A stretch of DNA of 64,000 nt from Pseudopyrenochaeta lycopersici (GCA_003313425.1 NHZP01000031.1:434001-498000), one strand, 5' to 3'. Positions 39,501 to 51,428 are shown, counted from the first letter of the stretch. Notes: generated from the letters alone by a model not told the origin. Made by a program: numbers and translations.

Positions 39501-40923
39501 TGTTAGTTAGTTTTAGAGGCGGGTCTATAAGTAACTGCGTATTTAACAGCGCTTATTAACAGCCTATTACCCTAAAACAGACAGACAGACTAAGCAGGTA
39601 AATTAAGCCTTAGAAATTTATCTTTATTAGTATATTAACTACGCACAAACTAACTAGGCTGCCTGGCTTTACGTCGCTAAGTTTTAGGCTAATAATACAG
39701 TTAACGCCTCTACAGGCATAACGCTATTCTTTACAGATCTTAGATATTACCCTCGCAGTAGCATACACCTAGGGGAAAACTATAACGAAAAGCTTAGTAG
39801 CGCCGCAGCTAGTAATAAAATCTAGGCAGATAAGCTTATAAACACCTACGCGGACCTAGTCACTTATTTGTAAGAATAAATGCTATAGGCTTAACAAGAA
39901 TAAGCTTACTACACTAACACCTCTTACTAATTAGTACTAAAGTACGCTGTTAGAAACTAAGTTATAGTTAATATAATTAATTAGTCTACTAAACAAGAAC
40001 TAAAGAAGCTAGACCTTAAGTAGGCAGGGCCTTACAGCGTTACGAGAGTCGTGTATAACAGCTAGGCGTATTAATTAGACCTTCTACTAGATATGTTAGG
40101 TAGTAGAGTTTTTCCTGTGTTTTACCCTAAGCTTCTTTAGCCTGCGCCCTTAAAAGGGCTTCTAGATTAAGCGCTAGCTCAGCTAGTAGCTATTAAGGTA
40201 ATTAATCCTAACAGTAAGGTTTAAGATAAGTAGCTTATTAACGATTTTCTTAATTACTAGCAAACTAGCGTTAAAGGCCGCCAAAAGCGCGAGTAGCAGT
40301 ACCTAATTAAATAGACTAGATACCTGAAACCTACCTAGCACCTAGCAACTAAGTACCCTAACAACTACAACGCTTATCTGTTTTATTAGCAACAGCCTAA
40401 TAAGCCTAAGCTACCTACTTATTACATGCCTCCAAATTAGTCACCACTTAACGAGGATAGGCTAGCTGCAGAAGAGTATCTTAGCGGCGACGAAGGTATC
40501 TAAACAGTTTTGCTTAAGTTAGCGCGCCTTAATTTGCCTTAATTTGCGCGCCTCCAGCCTTAATTCGCGTATCTATAGCCTTAAGATTACTCGCCTTCGC
40601 CCTTACTCTGCGTAGTGCGCCTCGCTTTACGCGCTACGTCTAGGGACCTTATAACTAAATAAAAATTATAAAGGTTACTCCTATATATATTATACGAAGG
40701 TCTTTAGGTTCTATTTTCGCGTCGTAGAGTAGAAGTATTAGAAAACACCTTAGAGCTTAGTAATTTTATATAGGAAACTGTTTAGACATGCGCAGCGCTA
40801 TATAAAGCCTATTACCAGATTTACTAAGTTAGAGAGACTTAGTAGTAAATAGTTTTCTTATATTTTATTTTAAATTTTTATCTCTTAGTTTAGAGGCCCT
40901 CACTATTTTAAAGGGGGGGGTCG

Positions 40924-41225
40924 TGTTAGGGTTTAATCCTTTCAGGTTACTAGACGCAGGTGAAAGGGTTTAATCCTTCTAAGTTACTAGACGCAGGTAA
41001 AAGGTAACGATCCTGCCAAGTTACTAGACGCAGGTAAAAGGTAACTGTTACCTCTTACCTTTTACTAAGCTAGGTAACTGGATCGGGACTAGCCTGCTCT
41101 AGCTCATATATATAGGCAGCACCTCTCCCCCGAAGGTGAGAGGTATCTGCTATTTTGTCCATTTCCTTTTAAATTGAGTTTCTTCAACTAAGACCGTCCC
41201 AACTGTGCGTGTTGACTGCCTTACA
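40924..41225 (+). repeat. 3' LTR of the Gypsy element
   Basis: 302 bp, TGTTAGGG...CCTTACA, directly after the purine tract. Differences from the 5' copy are mainly C to T or G to A, consistent with RIP acting after insertion. Confidence 0.93.
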
Positions 41226-41230
41226 TATAT

Positions 41231-43574
41231 AAAGTATTTCTGTAGCTGTAATATTGTATAAATTTGTAAGTGTTGAAAGATAATTTAGCTTTGTTAAGCA
41301 GGAAATCTTCGGAACTAATGCAATATAAACTTTTAGACATTGAAATTAGCTTATTTGCGAATAAATACTGTCTAGCGTATACGTCAAAGGTTGTTCGAGC
41401 TGGAAGAAGAGGATTAAAGACCTGCACTCGCACTGAAGCTTGTAAAGTGACTGAACCCACAGACATTATGGAGGCCCTTAAAATTAAAAGTGACAGTAGT
41501 AATTGACTGTCTCTCACCAATGCAGTTCCCAAAAGCAGCAAAACAAACAACAAACTACTTAAGCAGGCACAGAGGTTGGGCTCGCAAGCGACAGTGCGCG
41601 CCTTCCGCACACTCGGTCTCGAATGAGCGGAGGCCAAATCAGGCATTGCCCAAATGCAAAATCGGTGGGACCACCAGCAGGGTACGTTCTGGATCAAGTG
41701 CCACATTGACTGCCGAAGAAGCACCCCTTCTGGCGTCTACAACGACGATTAAGCACACGGAACAGGTGTTCCGATCACCATTACAACAGATTTCACACAG
41801 TTGTGAGAATATTGATTTATCAGACCTAAAACGATGGAGCCCTACTGCCAGGCACCCTGGCACCCTGGCTTCGAGGTCACCACTAAGGGGAGGAGAAGGC
41901 TTTTGAATAAGCGAATACAACAATAGAATATCTGCCCACAATCCACAAAACTTAATTAGCTCCCGCACTTCAGCAAGTAAGGCAAGCTATCGCGCCAAGA
42001 GAGAAGGGATAATACGCACTCGATAGCGCACTACTAGGGAACCATATGAGACTACTACACCACAAATGCACGTACAATGAAGCTAAGATACTCTGCCAGC
42101 TCTGAAAGAAGCACATCCGCCTCAATAATAACTTATCACGAAACAGGGCCGTAGATTCGGCAGACTGCGAATGTGGACCTACACGTGAAACAGCCCGACT
42201 TCCTGTTCAAATGCTCGCAGTGGACAGAACGACAGAAGGCCCTGGTAGGAGGTGCAGGGACCCGATAAGGAGACGTATCTTTCTTCCTAGGTAGAAGGAC
42301 AGAACAGAAAGCAGCCAATGGAGAATATCTAGACGGACCACCCCAATCTTAGAAACCAGACGTAGACGTCGTTTATCGAGCAATACAGTTTGCACTAGAT
42401 ATCGGACGACTTAAGTAGATGGTATCTCCCTAAGAAATATTGAACTTAACAATAGCGAGATGTCTTGCAGTTATCCCGATGGCCAAAACGTGGGAAATTG
42501 CTTATGATGGGACCAGAATCCAGCGCAGACAAGGTAGTTACTAACAACAGATAGCAATGGGAGAAGCTGAAGAGATTGTCAATGATCATAGTCGACACTA
42601 AAAAAATCAAAAATCAGGACCGAGAATGAGATCATGAACTGAAGGTTTCCAGTCCTCACACTACTCTACATATCTTATGATAGCTTACCGGGCCCATTTA
42701 CACCCGAGGCAAAAGAATGATCAAATCAAATCATATCAAGATTGTATACATCCAGGCGCCACGCCTGCTATAAGTCTGTTAGTAGTTCATACTCTTGATT
42801 TAAGTTCTGAGGGATTAGATGCGACTATTCCTAGGTAATCTGGGAAACCAAAGCTTTTTTGTAACAGCATGCGGAAAGGACACGTTTTTGCATAAAATAA
42901 GTGCGCTGGGCGTAGCAGGCATAAAGGTGTCGAATTAACCGTATTCCTTGGACTAAATATTACGTAATGGGTCGAAAGGGGTCGAATAAATCTTCCAGAA
43001 GATGCATAGCAAGATGAAGTACTTATGGAGAGATATAGTTGCTTGAGTCAAAGTAACCTTTCTTCGTCTCACCAAACCGTGCGTCCCGCAGCCCATGGAG
43101 GTAAGTTAGCCAGTTGATATGTAATAGATAGTGTTCGACATTGAGCTAATTTGATTCACCACCAAGACGCAACATAATATGTGCAGCATGGTGACTTTCC
43201 CACCAATCCAAGTTCAGAGACTACATGAGATGATATTCAGTGGGCCCACTTTGTTATCAAGACAATGCAATGGTAGAGATGAGTTACGTGCGGTGGCACA
43301 TATCTTTTTCTTTCCATTTTCTGAGTAGTAAACAATGGAATGTTTATCTACGATAAGTACATATGTTAAGGAGCGATATTGGAAAACCAGCGAAGGAAGA
43401 TCAGTGTGGCCAGTGGATGGAACGGATCGTCGATCCGTTCCATCCATCGGCTACTCTGAGGAAGATACAATAGTTGAACCACGCTTCCACCTCCGTTTCC
43501 TCTCCAAGAAATTCCACCCTTTGCCACAAGCCGCATGCTTCCCCCTTAAACACCTCTCTGCATGCTACCTCAGC
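41231..43574. other. Gene-free flank right of the Gypsy element
   Basis: 2.3 kb of near-normal base composition. Frames at 41221-41724 (minus) and 41490-41906 (plus) overlap each other, have no domain, and are not supported. A perfect 16-bp inverted repeat lies at 43414-43446. Confidence 0.5.
43414..43446. repeat. Perfect inverted repeat, 16-bp arms, 1-nt centre
   Basis: TGGATGGAACGGATCG (43414-43429), one T, then its exact reverse complement (43431-43446). It lies about 130 bases beyond the stop codon of the secreted-protein gene on the minus strand. Confidence 0.85.
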
Positions 43575-43982
43575 CTATTTGGTGCACCCACTGCATCCGC
43601 ACTCATCGCAGCCCCCGATGCTGCAAGCCTGACCTCTATTACAGTCCCTAGATGAGCCGCACGAAATCCACTGGCCACTGCCTCCATTATGAGCAGTCCA
43701 GCACCAGTTACCAGCGCCACATTCCTTCCAGCACCAACCCTTGGCAGAGCAGCCAAAGCTGCCTCCTGGCTGACATTCACGCTTGACAAGGTTTCCGCTT
43801 CTGAGACTGCGTGGGTTGATGGATTCGCTACCCACGAGCTGGACGTCCGAACGTTCAATGTCGGCATGGCTTGGGCGATCTGCGGAAAGATCGCGCACAG
43901 CCTCAGCCTCAGTGGGGACATCGCGCATTGCCGTGCTGGCTCCAAGGGCAAGGAGAAAGGGGACGAAGGTGAGAAACTTCAT
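43575..43982 (-). CDS. Secreted cysteine-rich protein, IDI-2-like, 135 aa
   Basis: Small secreted protein: signal peptide at residues 1-18 (MKFLTFVPFLLALGASTA), a Cys-free pro-segment, a dibasic Kex2-type site (Lys67-Arg68), then a 67-residue mature part with 12 cysteines. The pattern GWCWKECG...NWCWTA...W.SCGS..DC resembles the fungal IDI-2 family, named for a Podospora protein induced during vegetative incompatibility; that link is from memory of the family pattern. Single exon. It is an island in gene-poor repeat sequence, a common position for effector-like genes. Activity (effector, antimicrobial, incompatibility-related) cannot be told from sequence. Confidence 0.85.
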   Translation of the reverse strand: MKFLTFVPFLLALGASTAMRDVPTEAEAVRDLSADRPSHADIERSDVQLVGSESINPRSLRSGNLVKRECQPGGSFGCSAKGWCWKECGAGNWCWTAHNGGSGQWISCGSSRDCNRGQACSIGGCDECGCSGCTK

Positions 43983-46900
43983 TTTTGACTAAGGGGGTAT
44001 TAGTAGATGAAGGAGGGTATATGTAGATAGAGGTAGAGGACTCGCTCGTACTTGTTTGAAGAGAAGTCCTTAAAAATGTTTTCTCTCGTGAAGGTTTTTG
44101 AGAAGCACAGTTGAATGACTGTTCACTACTGGTTGTTGGCTGGATGCTTTTCAGATTTGAAGAGAATTGCTCGCCTTATATATTCCACGCCAAGCTTCTC
44201 CAATTATTTAATCAAGAGCCTTCTCTCATGAACGCTCTTAGGGTTATGGTATGTGCTACATGCCTATTTAGCACAGGAAAGCTTGGCCAAATATCTTCCT
44301 TTAGAGGTATAGCTAGGCCGATTTCAAGACTAGTATACTTGTGATTCAGCTGGAAGTTTTAGCACGGCTGAGCAGGAAATGAGTTAGGCCCCAAGGAAGA
44401 CGAATCAAAGGCTAGTTCTCTAGTTTCCAACTGTTGGGTGCAGATCTCTATACTCGGTGTAGGGCTCAATTGCAGTAGCGTAGGGGTTTCATGTAGTTGA
44501 ACAGTAGATGTTTTCTCATCTAAGGAGTTCCGTGCATCGGCGCAAAATTTATCGAGTATAGTGGGTAGTACAGATCAAATCTGTTAGTCAAGTGGAGCAT
44601 CAAGTAAGCACTTGGCAGGGTCCACAGGTCATACGGCTAAATACAATTTCCCATGTTGAAGAACGGTGTCGATCATTAAAGCAAAGAAAATAAACCAGGG
44701 CGAATCAGCGCTCCCATAAAGAGCCCGTATGAGTACGTTAGGCGTCCTGTATAAATTAAAAAGGCCTAATTCTAAGCCCATAGACGTACGAGGGACTGTA
44801 AGCGGTTTTGTCGTATCCTGTAACTAGCTGCGTACCAAAGTACAATTAATGCCGAGGGAATGAATGATGCAGGAGAGTTAAGTGATGTAGTAAGATCTTA
44901 TCCTAGAGCTAACATTTCATGACTGCATAGGGTGGGGCGTAGTGTAGCGTGAAATGAGTATCTTTTTGGGTGAGCGTTATTATACTGTGCCTTCCATAAT
45001 TTATGCTAGCTGAATGTAAATGATACAGCCTATGAAGGTCATGGGGATAAATTAAGAATTTTCTTAACCTGAGAATTGAATAGAAATAAGAAGAAGCGCT
45101 AACGTGCACAAATGTATCTGTGGTTGGAAATGATTTAGTGGGTGTAAAAAAACAAAATCGTAAGCACAAACCCGTTCCTTGACAAAGCTCGTAATCAAAA
45201 CCTCGTAATCATTCAGGGCCAGGAGGTTGGTACCCTAAGCATTAATTACCAATGACGATCTCGTAGTACACATACATACTTAGCTCATCCGATCACAACA
45301 GCAAATTATACGAAGAACACCACTAGAGCTACCAACGTTCGGAGAAGAGGAAAAAGAGGAAGGTCTTTCTTTTCTTTGCATCCTGCATTTTGGATAAATG
45401 TATGCATTGCGGGGCGGTACAGGTGATGAGGCTGAGTAAATTATCCTACTTTCTGATCCCTTATTTATGTTTGAGCAATACATGTCAGTAAGCTACAGCA
45501 TTACCAATTGGCAAAACGCAAGTCAAACAAACGTTAAGTTTGGGAAAAGAATAAAAGCAAGTATTATCGACTGGATTATTTTAGGCGCTATGTGTTCAAA
45601 CTTCATCTGGCTCCTTTCTACAGGTTGCAAGAAAGTCTTGGCCTGTCCACGATGGAAGGCCAAGAATAAGCCAATATACGAAAAAAACTTGCGTGAGCCA
45701 AGGCTTAGTTGCACAAATAATCGGGTTTCGCATAAAGATTAGGATTTAGTTAAGGCCAAGTATATTAGGTCTAACGATTCGCAGTGCAAATCGTGGCCAA
45801 GCTAGTATGAGCGCTTACTCCACCTGCCTATTATTACTGGCTGCTAGACAGACCCCTGTTCCCCCATCAAAATCTAGTAACGGAAGGACAAGAGTGAGAC
45901 AATAATACGATATTTTTACTTATTTCTAGCCAGATAAACGAGCAAAGAGCAGGAGGATATGTAGCAAAAGTCGTATGGTTGTCAGAAAATTTACAGGTTC
46001 CTTTCTATAGTAAGCATCCAGCAGGCCTGCGTCATAAGCAGACACAAGACGGATAGTTGAATAATACTAGTGTTACGACTCAGAATCCGACGAGGGTACC
46101 ACCGCCTATAAGAGGCCGTGCAACATAGAACGTGCGCTCGGTACGAGGCTGCCGCCTAAGGGACACGTCACAAGTCACGAGTCTCAGAAGGTCTCTATTA
46201 CGTATGGTTTCAGGCAATAGTACTTGCTGCACACCACAGATAATAGTGAAGGTATAATTCTATATTGCTGTACCTCAGCTATAGGACGGAATAATACTTG
46301 TCGTCCCTGCTCCGCGCAGTTGGCGCAGGTTTTGAGCGGGTCGTTCGCGGTGCACGCTAGCCCTTGAAAAGGCCTAGCGCAGTAATACTTGCAACACCAA
46401 GATTCAGATTCACGATACTTCGTTACAATTTATCGAATAGTTCTAAGAGTTAAACTAGTTAACAATAGTTACTTTATATTATAACTATTTAATTAGATCT
46501 TTAACACATAGAAAGTTAACTAACAGGATCCAACTGAATTATGTCTGCTTGCAGCTTAGTCCTTGTAACGGATGCTGAGATGGTAACGTTGCAGCTCACC
46601 TATATATTAGATGCAGAGCCTGACACTAGCTGTTGAGCGAGTATTAATGTACTTTTAGCCATTTAGCGTAGTGGGGCTCTGCACTGTTACAGTCCTGGTT
46701 CCGGCTGAATTGCCTAAGCGTGTTTGGATCCATCCCTTCGTCCTGAAAAAGTAGCAAAGAGGCGGCCTCCCTCCCTAATAAAAGAGCGCTGCAGAATGTT
46801 GCAATTGACTAACAGTTGCTACTTCTATTTCTACGCCTTACCAGCCGTAGTATGAGCAGCCCTGTTAGCACTCCTATGCGCTCTCTACGCCTATAGACTA

Positions 46901-47081
46901 TCTATACTGTAACTCTAGTCTATTAATGATGCATCTTACTGTTACAATCTGAGTTTCAGACGTATGGGGACAGCGCATCGCCCTGCGAAGCAACTCCTCT
47001 GAACGAAGAAACCCAAAGAATCAACTATGCCGCGAGGTCACGTAACCGCTCGCTCCGCCCAGGACGAGCGCGGACAAGTGT
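43983..47081. other. Gene-poor region with AT-rich and LTR-like segments
   Basis: 3.1 kb without a supported gene. The left ~400 bases should hold the secreted-protein promoter. From ~46060 the sequence has retroelement-like character: a TGTTACGA start near 46072 and a recurring AnTAnTACTTG phrase (about 46216, 46290, 46382). It joins the hAT-derived element at 47082. Confidence 0.4.
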
Positions 47082-48290
47082 ATTGGCTTCATGGCTTCCA
47101 ACAGTACGTACTACGGTACGGTTGGCCCTCCTCTGGTTACGCTACGGCTCAAAAATGACGACGCAGCCTACGGTACGGTCTAAATTGAGCCCTCTACGGC
47201 CCGTAAGCAGTAGTACGGTCGTAGACCTTTCCTAATTAGGAAACTATAGTATAGTTGTAGTGTTAACCTCAGATTTGCTGTCAAATCGTCTCACTGCCGC
47301 CTCTAACCTCGTGAGATGGCTCTCTACAACGCCCCTCCTCAGCCAATTTTTCTGTACTTGCAGCACCTCGACCGTGTTACCGTAGAGTGAATTTCAATCG
47401 CACGTGATTGTTCGTTTACCGCTACTAAAGGCTCTCTCGCAGTCGCAGCTAGTACTCGGTATAGATAGGAAATCAGTAGCCATCTTAAATAAGATCGGAT
47501 ACTTGTTGCGGCCCACCACGACCCACCAGCGCTATTGGTCATCTAATAACTTACGATCTGCCTCCGGTGAGTTCACGCACTCCTCGCGCTAGTTATCGTA
47601 GTACTCTTAAAGCTGAGATACTTGTTTGCGGCGTTTGTTTTTAGCGTGTTAGAGGAGATCGAGATTCACTTCCATCAATTGTTCGTACCAGCTGTCGTAG
47701 GTAGTATTAACATCGTTGGAAACACGTGGTAGCTTCCGCCGCAGCGGCTGAGATAGTTGTGAGTCTTCATCTCTAATCTCGGCGTTAATATAGGCTTCGA
47801 AGATGGTAGAGATAGAGGCCTGAGCGCGCTTGTAGTACCTTAGAAAGTGTGCCTATTGTGATCTGAACTAATTTAAGCGCAGCTTTGGCTCCAGCCATCT
47901 CACTAGCCTCCTGTTTTCTGCGGCGCTAAACGAGTCAAGGTTGTTCCTCAGATCTCCGAAATTACCGCCTATCGGAGCCCTTTCCGCGAAGGCCACGGAC
48001 CTGCGAGCGCCCCAGCCGAATCTCAGCCTTCAACACGCCACACTGAGGCTCAGCCCTGAAGCTCAACACCAAAAAAACAGCCGTAAGCCGTAAATACGGC
48101 TTCAAAATCAATCTAATTACGGCTACGCTACGATCCAGCCTAAGCTACGTTACTTACTGCTTATGTAAGCCGTAGGACCGTACCGTAGGCCACCGTACTA
48201 CGTACTGTTGGAAGCCATGATTGGCTTAGGCAACGAGCCCTTGAGGTTGTTGTGTTGAATTCCTAATTAAGAGAAATTCATATTACTATT
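46975..48290. repeat. LTR-like sequence split by the hAT element (tentative)
   Basis: With 47090-48219 and one ATTGGCTT removed, the flanks (GGGGACAGC, CACGTAACCGCTC, AGGACGAGCGCG, GCAACGAGCCC, TGAATTC) run parallel to 48718-48872 (GGGGACAGC, CACGTAACTGCTC, AGGACGGGCGC, GCAACGAGTGC, AGAATTC). The two stretches look like diverged copies of one repeat, possibly LTRs; TGTTACGA occurs near 48689. Ends not determined. Confidence 0.35.
47090..48219 (-). mobile_element. hAT-derived element with terminal inverted repeats and 8-bp duplication
   Basis: 1,130 bp bounded by inverted repeats beginning CATGGCTTCCAACAGTACGT (about 27 bp, one mismatch) and by perfect ATTGGCTT duplications (47082-47089, 48220-48227), the 8-bp size typical of hAT. 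On minus it encodes a broken C-terminal transposase fragment including YPILFKMATDFLSIPSTS and CERAFSSGKRTIT, the hAT dimerisation region. Subterminal parts carry many TACGG/CCGTA repeats, as hAT ends often do. The N-terminal DDE part is missing, so it is a non-autonomous derivative. Confidence 0.85.
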
Positions 48291-49521
48291 CTCACTCCTT
48301 AATGCCTTTTACAGAAAGCCTTCCCTTACCATCTGAGTATTGAACCACGTCGTAGTGCCTCTCACTCACTCTATGCCCGAGAACCAGCCTGAGCCATCGT
48401 CACACAGTACTTTGTACTCACCTACAACGGTCTTAACAAGCTTGCCGCTGCTATTCCGTTAAGAATGCTTGTAGGTCTCCACCGAGTGGTTCACCGCATT
48501 GTTCACTAAAATACGATTTTTCGCAGCTTAATAACTATAAATCTGCTTAATAGAATTATCTAATTTTTTAGTATAGAGCTGCACCCTTATAAGTAATAGG
48601 ATCCTAAAATCCTTAAGCTCTAGCGTACGTAATACAATAGCTATTAAAGATTTATTGAAAACGCAAACAATTTACGTTATTCCTTAACAGTGTTACGAAC
48701 AGAAATTCACGAGGCTCGGGGACAGCACTTGCTGAGGCACGGCGGCCGTTCTTAGCGAATAAATCCTTGGGGGTATGTTCAGACTAAGAGTCACGTAACT
48801 GCTCATTTGCCAAGGACGGGCGCTTACTGTCAGCGCAACGAGTGCTCGCGTATATAGACGTTAGAATTCAATAACATTAGGACATTGTGATCAGATTCAA
48901 GTTATAGATTCGATAACATTGTTTGAATACTCGACAACCCGTAGCTCACATCCGCTTGCACGTCTCACAGAATATACGAAGATATTCCCAGTACCACCGG
49001 CTGCTTTATAATGTAGCTACATACGCTACTTCTCTTATACATACTTTCTAATCGCGCCAAATAACGGACCAAGATCATGATTGGCTTTGCAAAGTGGGGT
49101 ATCATAATACGTTCGTAGTGTGGCTGCATATGCATCCATCAGGTCTCATAACGACAACAGTCACGATCTAGGTCAGTTTTTCTTTTTTTTTTTTTGAATT
49201 CTGAGCCTACCATCTATATGTTGTTGTCCTTTCCTTACCGACTTCTGGGGAACGAGCCGTCCGAATATTCCATTTTCCTTAACTTCTTCGTCATTTCCGG
49301 CGTCAAGATTAGAGTTTTCAGCCTCGCTTAACGAAAGCCATGGCTGGGAGCCAATAAGCCACAACACAGCTGGAACCGCATTAGCGTTATTGACACAAGA
49401 GCTTCTGAAGCGTAAATGGCTTTTTGAAGATAGTTCTTAAGCACGACTCCACCGCAAGTCCAGAGATTTTAATTGTACCATAGTAAGTCCAGCTAGGTTC
49501 TTTGATATTCGAATCATCGCT
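48228..49521. other. Gene-free spacer left of the second secreted-protein gene
   Basis: 1.3 kb. 48520-48680 is AT-rich; 48690-48990 is LTR-like (see the tentative repeat); a T-rich run lies at about 49178-49196. No gene supported. Confidence 0.4.
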
Positions 49522-50271
49522 ATGCGTCTACTCACTCCATTTGTGTGGATATTGGCCACCGCTTCCGCCAATCCTTTCCCTGCACCCATGCCTACCAATC
49601 TTGAGATTGAGAAACGTGCACCCAACTGCAAAGCTGTCAATGCTGCTCTTACCATCTTGAAAGCTCTTGGGCCACCGGCGACATCTTTTTGTCGCTCATA
49701 CCTCCATGTCCCGTCCGCTGCTACCACCACATTTACTGCTCCAGCTGCAACAGTGTAAGAATGTATAGCATACTAAAAAGAAAATAACCTGTTCATAAAG
49801 GCTTAGCACAGTAACAACGGCTACGGAAACTATAACCAATGGTCCATGTCCTCAGCCCAACAAGCGCAATGAATACACTATAGAGCGGACGGAGAATTCT
49901 ATATATCGTCGACCTGTCAATAAACCATTACAAAAACGAATCAATATACCAGCCCTATCAGCCTTTGCCGCGTCTAAGCTCTCGTCCGGATGCAGCTGCT
50001 TAAGTCTTGCGCCGAAGACAACAGTAATAGCCACCTTTACGCCTCCAGCTCAGGTACGTTTCAAAGACAGTAGTATCGTAGTTCCACTTTATCTCTGACT
50101 CTCTAGACTGTTAATGTTGTTGCTACTACAACAGCCTGCGCGAACTGTGCCCCAGCGGGTGGGTTTTGTACAATCAACACTTTTATTCAAGACTGCTGTC
50201 ACGCCCCGGACGGTTCAGTAGGGTGTTATTTTCCAACAGGAGACCCAATGAACGGAATATGCTTCATATAG
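49522..50271 (+). CDS. Small secreted protein with several dibasic sites, 214 aa, three exons
   Basis: Exons 49522-49754, 49807-50053 and 50107-50271 total 645 nt in frame with 52-53 bp introns. A signal peptide is likely (MRLLTPFVWILATASA), followed by proline-rich sequence and KR sites at IEKR, PNKR and LQKR that could be cut by Kex2. The C-terminal exon is cysteine-rich (TACANCAPAGGFCTI, DCCHAPDGS, GCYF, GICF) with eight cysteines. No family recognised. It lies as an island between the hAT-derived and Copia elements, an effector-like setting. Whether one mature protein or several peptides is released is unknown. The gene model is my inference from splice signals. Confidence 0.68.
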
Positions 50272-51423
50272 ATAGAGAAAGTTAGTAATAGCTACAGTAG
50301 TATATGTATTATAAGAAGAACTTAGGGCAATATAGCTATACCTACTCAACCCTCATTCCAGTTTCTCGCAAGCCAATTTGCTCGCTCGCTTTAAGTTAGA
50401 CTATGCGTGCACTAAACACCACGCCTACATGGCAGCGAACTGACAGGTTGGCAGAGCAACTAATGCGGTTCCATAACTACAATGCTTATGCATAGAACAG
50501 GCAGATTCATAATGGTAGAATAGGCTATATTACTCTCAATAATTTTATATTGCATTATAATGCATTACCTAATACCCTTAGCGCTCTCTATATGCTTAGC
50601 TATCGTGACATAGTGTAATAGATAATTGTGTTATAGATGCTTGTAGGGGTATAAGTATTGGTATAAGTATTCTGTTAGCTAACACGGTTAGCTCCTCACG
50701 TGCTCTGTTATATAAGCATCCACAGGGTATATAGTTCCCTTGTGTCTCATTTAATAGGAATCAACCTAGTTCCTCCTGCCTGCTGCCCGCCAACATATTC
50801 TAATAATGTAGCGCATGTAATGCAATTCTTAAAAGACCTAGCCATATATTTATTTTAAGTAATCTCGGTCTATCATACAGAGCGAAACCTGCTCCTTTAT
50901 ATCTTTAACCTTAACTTCAACTCTTTAGCCTAGCTAACAGTCCCTCTGATATTCTCAGTCTTACTAAAGGTCTAGAACTCTAGTCACTCCTAGTTGGATG
51001 TCATTGTATTTTCTAGACCTATTAACAGTAAGTTGGCATTTTATGAACGAGATCGCGAGCAAAATTCTCAGATTTTCAAACAAAAATGTCACGTGAAATA
51101 TGCAAATATTCGAATATTGATATTTATTCCCTAAGTTAATATCGAATAAACACAATATGCATTCATAAAGATGAATATTTTGAATGAATGTCGATCTTCT
51201 TGAGGTATTGGTCGCGGCCTTGTCGCCTGCCAGCGTGCTAATGACTTTATGCTGCAAGCCAGCCAGCTCGAATTCATCGATGCAGACATCAGTGCAGCCA
51301 ACTATAGCTTCTTGAATCCATTAGGAAGAGAGCTATAACTTTAGAAAAGGTTTATTCGCTTTTTATTTATAGCATTATAAAATTCACTTTCCTAATTCTA
51401 AAACTACCCTAGATTAGTTTAAT
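50272..51423. other. AT-rich gene-free flank of the Copia element
   Basis: 1.15 kb, AT-rich with scattered stops; a 97-codon minus frame at 50964-51257 has no domain. No gene supported. Confidence 0.45.
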
Positions 51424-51428
51424 GGTAC

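Larger units (their letters stand above)
33227..41225 (+). mobile_element. Full-length Ty3/Gypsy (chromovirus-like) LTR retrotransposon, RIP-inactivated
   Basis: An 8.0-kb element with two 302-bp LTRs starting TG and ending CA, a purine tract AAAGGGGGGGG (40910-40920) before the 3' LTR, and TATAT duplications on both sides (33222-33226, 41226-41230). Degenerate pol motifs appear in Gypsy order: RT VYVDYxDLNK (about 37387-37416), RT YLDNIL where YLDDIL is expected (about 37687-37704), RNase H/connection KADALS (38521-38540), integrase CATC zinc motif (about 39199-39210), and a chromodomain-like QYLIK stretch (about 40290). Stops TAA/TAG occur every few codons and no frame over 60 codons survives. 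Confidence 0.93.

Noticed and set aside
33529..40923. CRISPR-like or satellite repeats in the AT-rich block
   Set aside because: Apparent repetitiveness comes from RIP-driven low complexity (CTTA/TAAG words); no spaced direct repeats are present.
41221..41906. Overlapping 167-codon minus and 138-codon plus frames right of the Gypsy LTR
   Set aside because: They overlap on opposite strands, the minus one begins inside the LTR/duplication, and neither has a domain or splice-supported extension.
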